Position numbers and translations under genes: made by a program. A DNA stretch of 64,000 nucleotides, taken from NCBI GenBank assembly GCA_023229605.1, contig JALNYY010000002.1:62001-126000 (forward strand). The letters are read 5' to 3'. Of this stretch, positions 1 to 7,444 are shown piece by piece. The notes under the pieces were generated by a model. That model was not told the origin of the DNA. It did not search any database and saw only the letters and a list, made by a program, of their open reading frames with translations. Numbering within the stretch: the first letter of the stretch is position 1; each line of letters starts with the position of its first letter. The stretch is from Methylobacter sp. GTDB lineage: Bacteria > Pseudomonadota > Gammaproteobacteria > Methylococcales > Methylomonadaceae.

Positions 1-873
1 TTAAAAACTCAGATCAGTTTGAGCGAGCAAGTCAACGATTTGTCGTTACATGCAGCTCTACTGTTTACTTGGATGATTCCACACGCCGATGATTTTGGCC
101 GGATGGTTGGAAATGCGAGAAAGGTTAAGGCATTGGTTGTGCCGATGCGTGATGACTTCACATCAGTCAAGGTTGATGAGTGTCTTAATGAGATAGCAGA
201 TATGCATCTTATTGAAAGATATGATGTTAATGGTGAGTTTTTCTTGAAGTTTCCAGAGTGGGAGAGTCATCAATCAGGGCTGCATAAGAGAACAAAATCA
301 AAACTTCCTGCACCTACAGAAACGGAAATTCCGGGAAATTCCGGGAAATTCTCGGTAGAACAGAACAGAACAGAACTAGAAACAGAAACAGAAATTACTA
401 CTGTACTACCAGTGGACGAAAAAAAAATTGATCCGCCGGTATCGGGAATGTTTTGGGTAACGTTTTTTGTAAATGAAAAGGGATTCCGGCTCCACGAGGC
501 GCAAACAGCAACAACGGTGCCAATGTTTGTTGACTGGGCACAGCGTGGCGTGACATACGAAGACGTTGAGCTGGCAATGATTGCGGCACACAACAAGCTG
601 GGAGGTGGGAGGCCAAACAATCCCACGTATTATCGAAATTTTGTTGATTCGGTGATGCTTGAAAAACAAAAAAGCCAGCTTCTGCACCTGCCCGGTCGAA
701 CTGGCTTTCAGGAAAACTTAAGGGGTAATTATGCCACAAAAACAAACAGTAGCAAAACCAACACTGGGGTTAGTGGGAAGCCATCACTCGCAGACCAAGC
801 AAGCCAAGGCGTTAATCGACTCAGAGAACGAAAGGAACGTGAGCGTAAAGAGCAAGATTCCGTTATCAACTGA
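1..873 (+). CDS. Phage replication protein, O-like (5' end outside window)
   Basis: The frame is open from the first base, so the true start lies upstream of the window; the TTG at 19 is inside the gene. The N-terminal part (LLFTWMIPHADDFGRM, then a winged-helix-like stretch ending LKFPEWESHQ) is the DNA-binding region typical of phage replication initiators. It is followed by a low-complexity linker rich in N/T/E (about residues 100-125) and a second conserved segment near residues 145-215. Such proteins bind the phage origin and recruit the helicase loader. The next gene, a probable helicase-loader partner, starts inside its last 143 bp in another frame. The family is recognised from its pattern; the exact subfamily is uncertain. 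Confidence 0.7.
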   Translation, partial: LKTQISLSEQVNDLSLHAALLFTWMIPHADDFGRMVGNARKVKALVVPMRDDFTSVKVDECLNEIADMHLIERYDVNGEFFLKFPEWESHQSGLHKRTKSKLPAPTETEIPGNSGKFSVEQNRTELETETEITTVLPVDEKKIDPPVSGMFWVTFFVNEKGFRLHEAQTATTVPMFVDWAQRGVTYEDVELAMIAAHNKLGGGRPNNPTYYRNFVDSVMLEKQKSQLLHLPGRTGFQENLRGNYATKTNSSKTNTGVSGKPSLADQASQGVNRLRERKERERKEQDSVIN

Positions 874-1387
874 GCCGCTGGACGAAGAACTGATAGCGCT
901 GATATGGCGCCGAATGATAATTCTGTATGACAACAAATTTACATCAAAACTGGGTTTTGGTGTCAATCCAGACGGGTTCTTAACCGAGGCGGCGACTGTC
1001 TGGAGTGAGGAACTGTCAGACGTTACATTGACAGACTTGCAGTACGGATTTTCACAGTTGAGGTCGGCTTACCCGGAGTGGCCACCGTCTGTTTTAGAAT
1101 TTAGAAAACTGTGCCTTTCAAAAACCATGTCTGACGTGCCTACGCTAGACGAGGTTGTTTCTATCTTGGTGACGGCGTCGATTCGCACGGGTTCTTTGGC
1201 GAATCGTTACAAGCATCCTCTGGCTTTGGCTGTATCGCAGTCAGTTGAAATGTTTTCTGTCAGGACTGCAAATGCTGCGGGAGCGAAGGCCATCATTAAG
1301 CCCGTGTATGAAAAATTGTTGATAGTCGGGTGGGATGGATTTCCAGATGCCCCAGAACATCAACGGGCAATTGGTGTGCAGGCGTGA
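731..1387 (+). CDS. Putative replication accessory / helicase-loader protein (P-like)
   Basis: A 218-residue protein with an aggggtaatt Shine-Dalgarno region just before the ATG. The first 45 residues are polar and probably disordered. The folded part starts near PLDEELIALIWRRM and contains YPEWPPSVLEFRKLC, a pattern seen in lambda-P-like replication proteins that load the host DnaB helicase. The 143-bp overlap with the upstream replication gene is unusually long; a downstream start is possible but the visible ribosome binding site supports this one. Function is inferred from position and weak family resemblance. Confidence 0.55.
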   Translation: MPQKQTVAKPTLGLVGSHHSQTKQAKALIDSENERNVSVKSKIPLSTEPLDEELIALIWRRMIILYDNKFTSKLGFGVNPDGFLTEAATVWSEELSDVTLTDLQYGFSQLRSAYPEWPPSVLEFRKLCLSKTMSDVPTLDEVVSILVTASIRTGSLANRYKHPLALAVSQSVEMFSVRTANAAGAKAIIKPVYEKLLIVGWDGFPDAPEHQRAIGVQA

Positions 1388-1539
1388 GGTATTTATCTCT
1401 GTTTAGCGGTATCGAGGCCGCAACAATGGCCTGGCACGAGTTAGGTTGGACTGCTGTTGCATTCAGCGAAATAGAGCCGTTCCCGTGCGCGGTTCTTGCG
1501 CATCACTACCCGGAAGTTCCGAATCTTGGCTTATGGTGA
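1384..1539 (+). pseudogene. Truncated C5 cytosine-DNA methyltransferase (N-terminal fragment)
   Basis: A GTG start overlaps the upstream stop as GTGA. The 51 residues match the start of Dcm-type C5 methyltransferases: the SAM-binding motif I (LSLFSGIEAATMAW), then FSEIEPFPCAVLAHHYPEVPNLG. The reading frame stops right there, before the catalytic PCQ motif. No later methyltransferase fragment is visible; the next gene begins 20 bp downstream. It is best read as a deletion remnant of an anti-restriction methylase. Confidence 0.75.
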
Positions 1540-1558
1540 TAGTGGTTATTACTGAGTT

Positions 1559-1903
1559 ATGAAAAAAAAATATTACCACGGCGGACAGCCGGGCAGACAA
1601 AAAGGCGCATTCATTCTTCCGCCAACTGTGACCCATCAGAAATCATGCTCTGATTTTGGAGCTGAAGATATTCACCGGCGCGACAGGGTTTATTTGACTA
1701 CCGACATTAACGCGGCATTGATGTTTTCATCCGGTTGTAAAAATGGCGTTATCTATGAATGCGAACCGGTTGGCGAGATTGAAGATGATCCGGACTGCAA
1801 TCGCCCTGGACTTTCTTTTCAGTGTGAAAAAGCCAAGGTGCTTAGGCTTATAAAGCCCAGTAAAAATGCTGTGCAAATAACAAGAATGGTGTTGGCGATC
1901 TGA
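1559..1903 (+). CDS. Arr-like (rifampin ADP-ribosyltransferase family) protein
   Basis: A 114-residue protein with the layout of Arr family mono-ADP-ribosyltransferases: YYHGG (His7) near the start, VYLTTD (Tyr45) in the middle, and EPVGEIEDDPD (Asp76/Asp77), which closely resembles the EPTGPxEDDPN segment of Arr. These correspond to the H-Y-D active-site triad. Arr enzymes use NAD to modify rifampin, but many phage and actinobacterial relatives have unknown targets, so the substrate here is open. It sits directly behind the broken methyltransferase and ahead of the nin-like genes, in the early operon. The family call is fairly good; drug resistance is not claimed. Confidence 0.6.
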   Translation: MKKKYYHGGQPGRQKGAFILPPTVTHQKSCSDFGAEDIHRRDRVYLTTDINAALMFSSGCKNGVIYECEPVGEIEDDPDCNRPGLSFQCEKAKVLRLIKPSKNAVQITRMVLAI

Positions 1904-1904
1904 T

Positions 1905-2363
1905 ATGACCACACTCTACCTGATAAAGCTTTACGACTCTTTTCGCCCAGCCGACCAAGCCAGTCTGGAGGCAATGGAGGCAATGAAGCCTGGGCAGACT
2001 TACAAGGGCGAATTAACCCGTCCACGTAATTATGAATTTCATAAGAAATTCTTCGCGCTGATCGGCGCAGCATATGAAGCCTGGGAAATGCCGGTAAATG
2101 AGTACAAGGGCGCCCAGATAGAGAAGAACCTTGATCGATTTAGAAAAGATTTGCTGATTATGGCCGGTTACGGGTATCCGGTTGTAAATATCAAAGGCGA
2201 TGTGCGCTATGAAGCCAAGTCGATGAGCTTTGGCGGAATGGATCAAGTTGAGTTTGAGGCGCTTTATTCGCGTGTTGTTGATGTCATTTTACAGAAGGTG
2301 TTAACGCACTACACAAAAGACGACCTTCAGCGTGTTGTTAATGAAATATTGGGGTTTAGTTGA
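1905..2363 (+). CDS. DUF1367 family phage protein
   Basis: A 152-residue protein with the conserved pattern LIKLYDSFRPADQ, KPGQTYKGELTRPRNYEFHKKFFALI and a C-terminal FSR/YSRVVDVIL region, typical of DUF1367. This family is common in the recombination/nin region of lambdoid-type phages, where it is usually next to YbcO-like and RusA-like genes, as here. No enzymatic motif is visible. The start ATG follows the Arr-like gene by one base, and the stop overlaps the next start as TGATG, so the genes are translationally coupled. Confidence 0.75.
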   Translation: MTTLYLIKLYDSFRPADQASLEAMEAMKPGQTYKGELTRPRNYEFHKKFFALIGAAYEAWEMPVNEYKGAQIEKNLDRFRKDLLIMAGYGYPVVNIKGDVRYEAKSMSFGGMDQVEFEALYSRVVDVILQKVLTHYTKDDLQRVVNEILGFS

Positions 2364-2656
2364 TGTCGAAAATAACCGAAAGCGCTAAAGGACAGAATTG
2401 CACAGTGCGTTTGCCGGGTTGCTCGTTTGATCCTGCTACCACTGTTTTTGCTCATATCGCCGGGGTTAGGTTTGGTCACGGCATGGCTAAGAAAACAAAG
2501 TTGGGCGCTTATGCCTGTCATAAATGCCATGACTTGATCGACTCGCGTGTTCCCAGGCCGGAAGGCATGACCCGGCAAGACATTAAGCTGGCCCACTACG
2601 AGGCCACAATGGAAACCCTATTACAGCTCGATGAAAAAGGACTGATTAATTTATGA
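2363..2656 (+). CDS. YbcO-like (DUF1364) putative zinc nuclease
   Basis: A 97-residue protein with the DUF1364/YbcO signature: CTVRLPGCSFDPATTVFAHI near the start and YACHKCHDLIDSR in the middle. Cys and His are spaced like a degenerate HNH/treble-clef nuclease. YbcO and the related Ref proteins are phage DNA nucleases of the recombination region. I chose the ATG that overlaps the upstream stop (TGATG) over the TTG one codon earlier. Confidence 0.75.
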   Translation: MSKITESAKGQNCTVRLPGCSFDPATTVFAHIAGVRFGHGMAKKTKLGAYACHKCHDLIDSRVPRPEGMTRQDIKLAHYEATMETLLQLDEKGLINL

Positions 2657-2699
2657 ATTTGACATGCGCCGTGAACCTGTTCGATACTATTCGCGCTGC

Positions 2700-2880
2700 C
2701 CCTCATTGGGCGGTCTGGGTTGAGAGCCAGTTTAGTTCAGGTGCAGAAGTTATGCGCCGTCAGGTACATAGCTTTTTTTTATGTCTTCCAGTTATGGTGG
2801 GCATATTGGGAGGCAGAAATGCCTGCCGGACCCTGAGCCCGGTCTCTCAACCCAGTATGTCCGCCGCCCAAAGTTTGAGA
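2700..2880 (+). ncRNA. Structured leader RNA, C4 antisense RNA-like
   Basis: Between YbcO and the KilA-N gene there is no convincing coding sequence but a strongly folded region. A perfect 12-bp stem (CTGGGTTGAGAG at 2715-2726 with CTCTCAACCCAG at 2844-2855) is extended outward by GGGCGG/CCGCCC. It encloses a hairpin with a GAAA loop (AGGCA-GAAA-TGCCT, 2811-2824) and a CCGG/CCGG stem. In phages P1 and P7 the C4 RNA lies in just this place, ahead of the antirepressor gene, and blocks its translation by base-pairing. The position and stem layout fit that family. The assignment is from memory and unscanned. Confidence 0.55.
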
Positions 2881-2922
2881 GCTTCGGTCGGTGGTTTTAA
2901 ATCACTGCTCAGGAGTCATCCC

Positions 2923-3687
2923 ATGAACAACACCCAAGTTGCGTCCAGCGCGCTTACCATATCCGATAGTTCCGTTCGCCAAGACGATCAAGGCCGCTAT
3001 TGCCTGAATGATCTGCACAAAGCTGCTGGTAACGAATCAAAACATCATCCTTCAAAGTTTTTAGAAACTCAACAAGCACAAGAGCTAATTTCTGAGTTGG
3101 AAAGTTATGATTCCGGAAAACCGGAATCAAAAAAAGCAATTTCCATTATCAGAGGAAAAGGTAAGCAACAAGGTACTTATGTTGCTAAAGAGCTGGTCTA
3201 CGCCTATGCGATGTGGATCAGTGCTAAGTTTCACCTGCAAGTTATCCGCGCTTATGACGCACTGCAAAGCCAGCCGCTCGAAAATTTAGAGCAGTTGCCC
3301 AGCGGCTCGCTCGATGACCCAGAATATCTAAAATCCTCCCGAACACTGCTGATTGACTTCGTTGACGCCTGCCAAGCCGCCGTTAAAGCGACTGGCGCAA
3401 AACCTCCACTCTGGCCTGAATTAAATAATCAGGTTATCGATGGTTTGATAGCCGAGCGGTTAATGGGTGCCAGGATGCTGCTGCACTTTGACCGTGATTT
3501 TAAGATGCGCTTTGCGGAAGTGCCAAGGGACTCTTGCATCATATCACCCAAAGACCCGGTGTCGCTGCGCACCTTCATCAAAGAATGCGTATCGCCCGAA
3601 CTTTTGCATGTGGTAATGGAGTCGGCCAGTCAGCGCATGGAACGTTACATTCAATATTTGAAGACCAAATTACCGACGAAGGTTTAG
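2923..3687 (+). CDS. KilA-N domain antirepressor-type protein
   Basis: The protein starts at an ATG preceded by AGGAG (2911-2915), not at the in-frame ATG 270 bp upstream, whose translation would run through the folded leader. The N-terminal KilA-N DNA-binding domain is clear: RYCLNDLHKAAG, HHPSKFLE, then a GTYVAKELVYAYAMWISAKFHLQVIRAYD core. The C-terminal half is helical and ends with RYIQYLKTK. KilA-N proteins of this type act as antirepressors or lytic regulators, so the C4-like leader in front of it makes functional sense. Confidence 0.85.
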   Translation: MNNTQVASSALTISDSSVRQDDQGRYCLNDLHKAAGNESKHHPSKFLETQQAQELISELESYDSGKPESKKAISIIRGKGKQQGTYVAKELVYAYAMWISAKFHLQVIRAYDALQSQPLENLEQLPSGSLDDPEYLKSSRTLLIDFVDACQAAVKATGAKPPLWPELNNQVIDGLIAERLMGARMLLHFDRDFKMRFAEVPRDSCIISPKDPVSLRTFIKECVSPELLHVVMESASQRMERYIQYLKTKLPTKV

Positions 3688-3734
3688 AAAATATTAATAG
3701 CCAAGGATGGCTATATAAAAACAGTTTAAATCGT

Positions 3735-3772
3735 TTGTCAAGTAATTAATTTTAAAGGATAAGTTGTATAAT
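3735..3772 (+). promoter_or_regulatory. Possible promoter for ssb
   Basis: A perfect TATAAT (3767-3772) lies 27 bp upstream of the ssb ATG in AT-rich DNA. TTGTCA (3735-3740) is present but 26 bp away, too far for a normal -35 element, so a phage activator or a weak -35 would be needed. A small hairpin (TAGCCA/TGGCTA) just upstream, followed by A-rich DNA, may end the KilA-N transcript. Confidence 0.35.
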
Positions 3773-3798
3773 ATGCTCATCAAAAGAAAGGACAAAAC

Positions 3799-4290
3799 AT
3801 GCTCAATAAAGTGATGTTGATTGGACGGCTTGGCGCTGATCCTGAAGTTAGCTATATGCCGAGCGGCGGTGCAGTTACGATGCTGAGTCTGGCTACTTTC
3901 AGGCGCTGGAAAGATAAGCAAACCGGCGAGCGCAAAGAAGAAACAGAATGGCATAGAGTAGTGCTTTTTAATCGGTTGGCTGAAATCGCCGGCGAATATT
4001 TAAAAAAAGGCAGTCAGGCGTATATTGAAGGTCGCATTCGCACCCGAAAATGGCAAGGCCAAGACGGCCAGGATCGCTACACCACCGAAATCGTAGCCGA
4101 CACGATGAACATGCTAGACAGCCGCAGCGGCGGCACCTCCGAGTTTGGCGGCGATCATGCGCAGGGCGGATATTCCGCGCCTTCATCGAAACCCGCCAGC
4201 CAGCCGCAGCAATCGGCGCCGCAAAGCAGTCCCGGTTCCATGCCGCCACCGCCAAATTATGACGATTTCGATGATGACATTCCCTTTTAG
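3799..4290 (+). CDS. ssb: Single-stranded DNA-binding protein
   Basis: A 163-residue SSB with the full OB-fold signature (MLNKVMLIGRLGADPEV, TEWHRVVLFNRLAEIAGEYLKKGS, YIEGRIRTRKW), a Gly/Gln/Ser/Pro-rich linker, and the acidic C-terminal tip DDDIPF that recruits host repair and replication proteins. It coats single-stranded DNA during phage replication and recombination. The AAAGGA Shine-Dalgarno fits. It starts a co-directional early cluster running to the terminase genes. Confidence 0.95.
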   Translation: MLNKVMLIGRLGADPEVSYMPSGGAVTMLSLATFRRWKDKQTGERKEETEWHRVVLFNRLAEIAGEYLKKGSQAYIEGRIRTRKWQGQDGQDRYTTEIVADTMNMLDSRSGGTSEFGGDHAQGGYSAPSSKPASQPQQSAPQSSPGSMPPPPNYDDFDDDIPF

Positions 4291-4301
4291 GAGGAATACT
4301 G

Positions 4302-4418
4302 ATGCTGGAAAAAACAATCAAGACAATAATCGCTATATTCGGCTTGCTTGGTGTTGTGGCTACTGCTCTATGGCAAGCCGGAATGATCCTATGGCGGGTT
4401 GGGGTGCTGAATGAGTGA
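4302..4418 (+). CDS. Small membrane protein (38 aa)
   Basis: ATG follows a strong GGAGG (4289-4294) directly after ssb. The 38 residues are one hydrophobic segment (IIAIFGLLGVVATALW) with a charged N-terminus, and the stop overlaps the next gene by 8 bp. This tight coupling supports translation. The family is not recognised. Confidence 0.55.
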   Translation: MLEKTIKTIIAIFGLLGVVATALWQAGMILWRVGVLNE

Positions 4419-4896
4419 AAGAGTTACATCCTGGCTTGGTGGAAGGTGCGGGGATTGCGCCTATTATTTAGCAAATCGTATTGACTGCCTGATGGCCATT
4501 GGAGATCCAGCGCCAAAGATTCGCGGTGGGTTAATAGGTAAATGCAATGACTTTGAGACGAGCGCGTATTTGAAAGCAAAAAGCGAAGAGGCCGAATCGG
4601 TTGTCAACGATAGCGAAAGAGAGGCTGGTTGGTATTGGGTAAGGATTCTTGGCTTTGAAGATGAATACAGCGCATGGACACCGGCACTATGGAAGCTAGA
4701 ACGCCGAGCTTGGCATTCGGTCGAATTTAGCGGGGTGCCTGATACGCAGATGATTGTTGGCGAAAAGCTTGTGCAGCCATCAATTTTCGACCAAGCCGAA
4801 TTTGACGAAATGGTAGAAAAAGGCGCGAAAGCCTGGGCGGATGTTCCTGATCCTACGGCGTGGCTTGAAGAGTTAAGGGGTAACGATGGCTGCTGA
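4411..4896 (+). CDS. Hypothetical phage protein with N-terminal Cys cluster
   Basis: A 161-residue protein. The first 50 residues hold CGDCAYYL, DCL and KCNDF, a possible zinc-binding knuckle. The second half starts with GWYWVRILGFEDEYSAWTPALWKLERRAWHS, a Trp-rich module found in many small phage proteins that describe no known enzyme. It is embedded in the early operon between a membrane peptide and RusA, overlapping both. No function can be assigned. Confidence 0.6.
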   Translation: MSERVTSWLGGRCGDCAYYLANRIDCLMAIGDPAPKIRGGLIGKCNDFETSAYLKAKSEEAESVVNDSEREAGWYWVRILGFEDEYSAWTPALWKLERRAWHSVEFSGVPDTQMIVGEKLVQPSIFDQAEFDEMVEKGAKAWADVPDPTAWLEELRGNDGC

Positions 4897-5347
4897 TTAT
4901 TGCCTGCATTGTAAATGCGACACCGGTAATGACGAGGAATTTTGCAATGATGAATGTGAGCAAGAGTTCAACGCGCAACGGACTAACAACTATCTGGCTG
5001 CGATGGAATTAACACTCCCGTGGCCTGCTGTCACTTTAAGTCCTAATTGCCGGGCGCATTGGAGCAAAAAATCAAAGGCGGCTAAATCGTACAGGAAAGA
5101 GTGCGCATTATTGTGTCGGGTTCAGAATTTAAAAATTGATGGTCTTGATGAGAAATTGCATCTTTTTATCGATTTCTACCCTCCGCGCAACGGCAGGGTA
5201 GATGGCGACAACATGCTGGCAAGAATCAAATCCGGGATCGATGGGATAGCCGATCATTTGGATATTGACGACAGTAATTTTGTATTTCACCCGATGATAA
5301 AAGAAAAATTGCAGGGCGGATGCGTAAAAGTGAGATTTGCGATATGA
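4886..5347 (+). CDS. RusA-like Holliday-junction resolvase with N-terminal zinc knuckle
   Basis: The C-terminal 115 residues carry the RusA fold pattern: ELTLPWPAVTLSPNCRAHW at the start and the metal-binding NMLARIKSGIDGIADHLDIDDSNF segment with its conserved Asp/Lys positions. RusA cuts four-way junctions, resolving replication and recombination intermediates. The first 38 residues are an added module with CLHCKC, FCNDEC, spaced like a treble-clef zinc site. The start overlaps the upstream gene by 11 bp behind AAGGGG. A shorter start at MELTLPWP would remove the knuckle, but the coupling and ribosome binding site favour the long form. Confidence 0.8.
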   Translation: MAADYCLHCKCDTGNDEEFCNDECEQEFNAQRTNNYLAAMELTLPWPAVTLSPNCRAHWSKKSKAAKSYRKECALLCRVQNLKIDGLDEKLHLFIDFYPPRNGRVDGDNMLARIKSGIDGIADHLDIDDSNFVFHPMIKEKLQGGCVKVRFAI

Positions 5348-5505
5348 CTGACAGCGAATATCTAGCCAAAAAAGGCATAGAAACAGATCAATACTCATTC
5401 AGCGAGCGCGTATCAATTATGGTAATCGATGGTGGCGTTGATTTGGATAAGGCGCGGGAATTGGCAGTAGCTGAGATAAATAAAGGCGGGATATATGGGC
5501 AATGA
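5344..5505 (+). CDS. Small hypothetical phage protein (53 aa)
   Basis: ATG overlaps the RusA stop (ATGA). The protein MTDSEYLAKKGIETDQYSFSERVSI... is short, mixed charge and helical, without known motifs. I used the coupled ATG instead of the upstream in-frame ATG at 5320. Its conserved-looking composition and position between RusA and the next small gene suggest a real early gene of unknown role. Confidence 0.55.
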   Translation: MTDSEYLAKKGIETDQYSFSERVSIMVIDGGVDLDKARELAVAEINKGGIYGQ

Positions 5506-5511
5506 AAAAGC

Positions 5512-5646
5512 ATGAAACCCCACTATAAAGCCAGCATTCGCAATGGTCGCGTGTACTGGAAATGTCCGATAAGAAATTTATGGTTTGCGCCGAAGAGAGT
5601 TTACAGGCGTGATATTAATCAATTACTTTCAAATCTAAATGACTGA
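5512..5646 (+). CDS. Small basic phage protein (44 aa)
   Basis: MKPHYKASIRNGRVYWKCPI... is 44 residues, rich in Arg, Lys, Trp and Tyr, and resembles short conserved proteins of phage early operons. The stop overlaps the next ATG as ATGACTGA. Nothing more can be said about function. Confidence 0.5.
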   Translation: MKPHYKASIRNGRVYWKCPIRNLWFAPKRVYRRDINQLLSNLND

Positions 5647-6682
5647 AACCATTGATAGCACTGCTTTAAAAGAAGACATTGCGCTAATCATTAATGCGAT
5701 GGTCGTTAAGAACGCTGACACAGGGGAGGATAACGCTCACGAACATTACGAGCGGCATTATTACCGGGAGACAGGCGTTGACCGACTGCCCGAGCCTATC
5801 CAGGCCGTTATGCTGGATATGGTCTGCACGATGGGGCCGGTTGCAGCGATCAAGGCGTTGCAGCGGTCGCTTAAGCCATTCGGGCGTGGGGTTAAGATCG
5901 ATGGCATTATCGGTGATAAAACGACAGCGGCAAGCTTGCTGGCTTGCGCAGTGTACCGGCAAAGGCTGCTTGATTTTATCATTGCTGAAAATATGGAGTA
6001 TTGCGCCCGACGCGATGCCCCGCCAACGCCGAAAACATCATTTGAAAGCAAGACAACTGTGGCGATGTTCCGCGCCGAACAGTGCAAAGTCGTCAAGATA
6101 TTCGGCTTGCGGATGAAGGAAGCCAGGGAGATAGCCAACTTTTCACAGATAGAGGCGGCAAAGTTGCTGGGTTATTCCAATTCATCGAAGCTGGCGAAAG
6201 TCGAAGGAGCCAGCGATACCAATTCAATACCGATGTGGCTTATCACTAAGGCCTCAGAAGTTTATGACGTTTCGACCGATTTCTTGTTCGGATTAAGCGA
6301 CGACTGGGAGCGAGATCCAGCCGTGTCCCGGCAACGAAACGTAGGGCATTGGGTGCATGAACACTGGAAAAACGCCAATGCCGCGCAGGTTGCCGCGATT
6401 ATGATGTTGAACAAGAGGCTTGAAGTTGTTGAAAAGGCGACAGCGGGCGCTGTCGCCGGCTCGAAAAAGGTCTATGACATGTTGTCACAGGTGAGGAAGT
6501 TAAACCCTGAGTTCCAGCAGATGAAGAATGTCATCAACCTGATACTGGCAGCTGACCGGGCAATGGATGATGCCAGAGCTTCTGATGCCGAACTTAAAAA
6601 GTTCCACTGCGTGATTGATCTAAGCAAGAAAACTCAGGGCGTGGGGTTGGTTAAGAATTGGGATGTTTTTGATGATGAGTAA
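5639..6682 (+). CDS. Muramidase/peptidoglycan-binding-like domain fused to an XRE-type HTH
   Basis: Residues 30-110 resemble the second half of GH108/PG_binding_3 muramidases (AVMLDMVCTMGPVAAIKALQRSL, then VKIDGIIGDKTTAASLLACAVYRQR), but the upstream catalytic EGG/DPG part is absent. Residues 155-220 form an XRE-like helix-turn-helix (RMKEAREIANFSQIEAAKLLGYSN ... EVYDVSTDFLFGLSDDW). The C-terminal 110 residues are helical. The protein therefore probably acts as a DNA-binding regulator and not a lysin; the enzyme-derived part may dimerise or bind a ligand. It lies in the early operon far from the lysis genes. Confidence 0.65.
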   Translation: MTETIDSTALKEDIALIINAMVVKNADTGEDNAHEHYERHYYRETGVDRLPEPIQAVMLDMVCTMGPVAAIKALQRSLKPFGRGVKIDGIIGDKTTAASLLACAVYRQRLLDFIIAENMEYCARRDAPPTPKTSFESKTTVAMFRAEQCKVVKIFGLRMKEAREIANFSQIEAAKLLGYSNSSKLAKVEGASDTNSIPMWLITKASEVYDVSTDFLFGLSDDWERDPAVSRQRNVGHWVHEHWKNANAAQVAAIMMLNKRLEVVEKATAGAVAGSKKVYDMLSQVRKLNPEFQQMKNVINLILAADRAMDDARASDAELKKFHCVIDLSKKTQGVGLVKNWDVFDDE

Positions 6683-7043
6683 CAAAAAGCTGGTAGCAGA
6701 ACTCGAAGGCGCTGAGTTGGATTATTGGGTGGCTAAGGCTCAGGGGTGGTACATAGAGAAAAGCGTTGGCGACGACCATATTGATGTTTGGTGTGATGAT
6801 AATAGAAGTGAATATGGTCTTAATCCCGTATCAACATACCAGCCATCAACAAATTGGGAGCAGGGTGGGCCGATAATTGAGCGTGAAATTATCGCATTAG
6901 ACCCAAGAATTGATAATGATGATAAGTTGCTTCTGGTTCATGCCTATGGCGGTGGCAATGGATCTGGTAATACGTACTTGATAGCGGCAATGCGTTGTTA
7001 TGTTGCGTCAAAATATGGTGCGTTTGTAGAGGTCGAGCAATGA
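6672..7043 (+). CDS. NinX-like (DUF2591) phage protein
   Basis: About 123 residues with the DUF2591/NinX pattern: ELEGAELDYWVAKAQGW, YQPSTNWEQGGPIIERE, and a C-terminal AAMRCYVASKYG. This family is typical of nin regions; its biochemical role is unknown. I prefer the paired ATG at 6672/6675 with GGGA upstream over the ATG at 6663. The stop overlaps the next gene as ATGA. Confidence 0.7.
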   Translation: MMSNKKLVAELEGAELDYWVAKAQGWYIEKSVGDDHIDVWCDDNRSEYGLNPVSTYQPSTNWEQGGPIIEREIIALDPRIDNDDKLLLVHAYGGGNGSGNTYLIAAMRCYVASKYGAFVEVEQ

Positions 7044-7444
7044 GCATGGAAGCATTAAAGATACCGACTAATTTTTCGTTACATCCAGAACTCCCGGTAT
7101 GCTTCACTAAACAGCAAATTGCTGATGATGCATCCGTTCATAGAGAGCTTGTCAAATTCATAGCGGAAGATTCCAGAAAGACTGCGCTTGGATGCCCTAT
7201 TTATCAGCTTGTAATGAATCATGAGCATAGAGAGCCTACAGGAGGGGGGTCAATCAAAGAACTGGTCGATTCTGCTAGGCAAGATGCTGTATCAGCCTTT
7301 GCTGTGCCGGGTAGATTTCTGGGTGGAGCGCCTATGCTCAGAATAACTGAAATGACTTTAGACCCGGATAGAGGTAGGTTAATTGATGCCATGATTGATT
7401 GCCTTAAAAGAAATCTTGAAACAGAAAATGGCAAAGCTAACTAA
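7040..7444 (+). CDS. Hypothetical early protein
   Basis: 134 residues starting at an ATG that overlaps the NinX-like stop. MSMEALKIPTNFSLHPELPVCFTKQQ... shows a mixed alpha/beta profile, with a C-terminal helix LIDAMIDCLKRNLE. It overlaps the terminase small subunit by 17 bp. No family recognised. Confidence 0.55.
   Translation: MSMEALKIPTNFSLHPELPVCFTKQQIADDASVHRELVKFIAEDSRKTALGCPIYQLVMNHEHREPTGGGSIKELVDSARQDAVSAFAVPGRFLGGAPMLRITEMTLDPDRGRLIDAMIDCLKRNLETENGKAN

Noticed and set aside
330..360. CCGGGAAATT tandem repeats as a promoter box
   Set aside because: They lie inside the replication gene, lack four consecutive A, and have no -10 at the fixed offset.
2653..2922. Long in-frame N-terminal extension of the KilA-N protein starting at 2653
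   Set aside because: It would translate the highly folded leader; composition is unlike a protein, and AGGAG precedes the ATG at 2923.
3760..3798. ssb upstream region as a twelfth late-type promoter
   Set aside because: It has a TATAAT but no GGAAAA box 36 nt upstream; more likely an early promoter.
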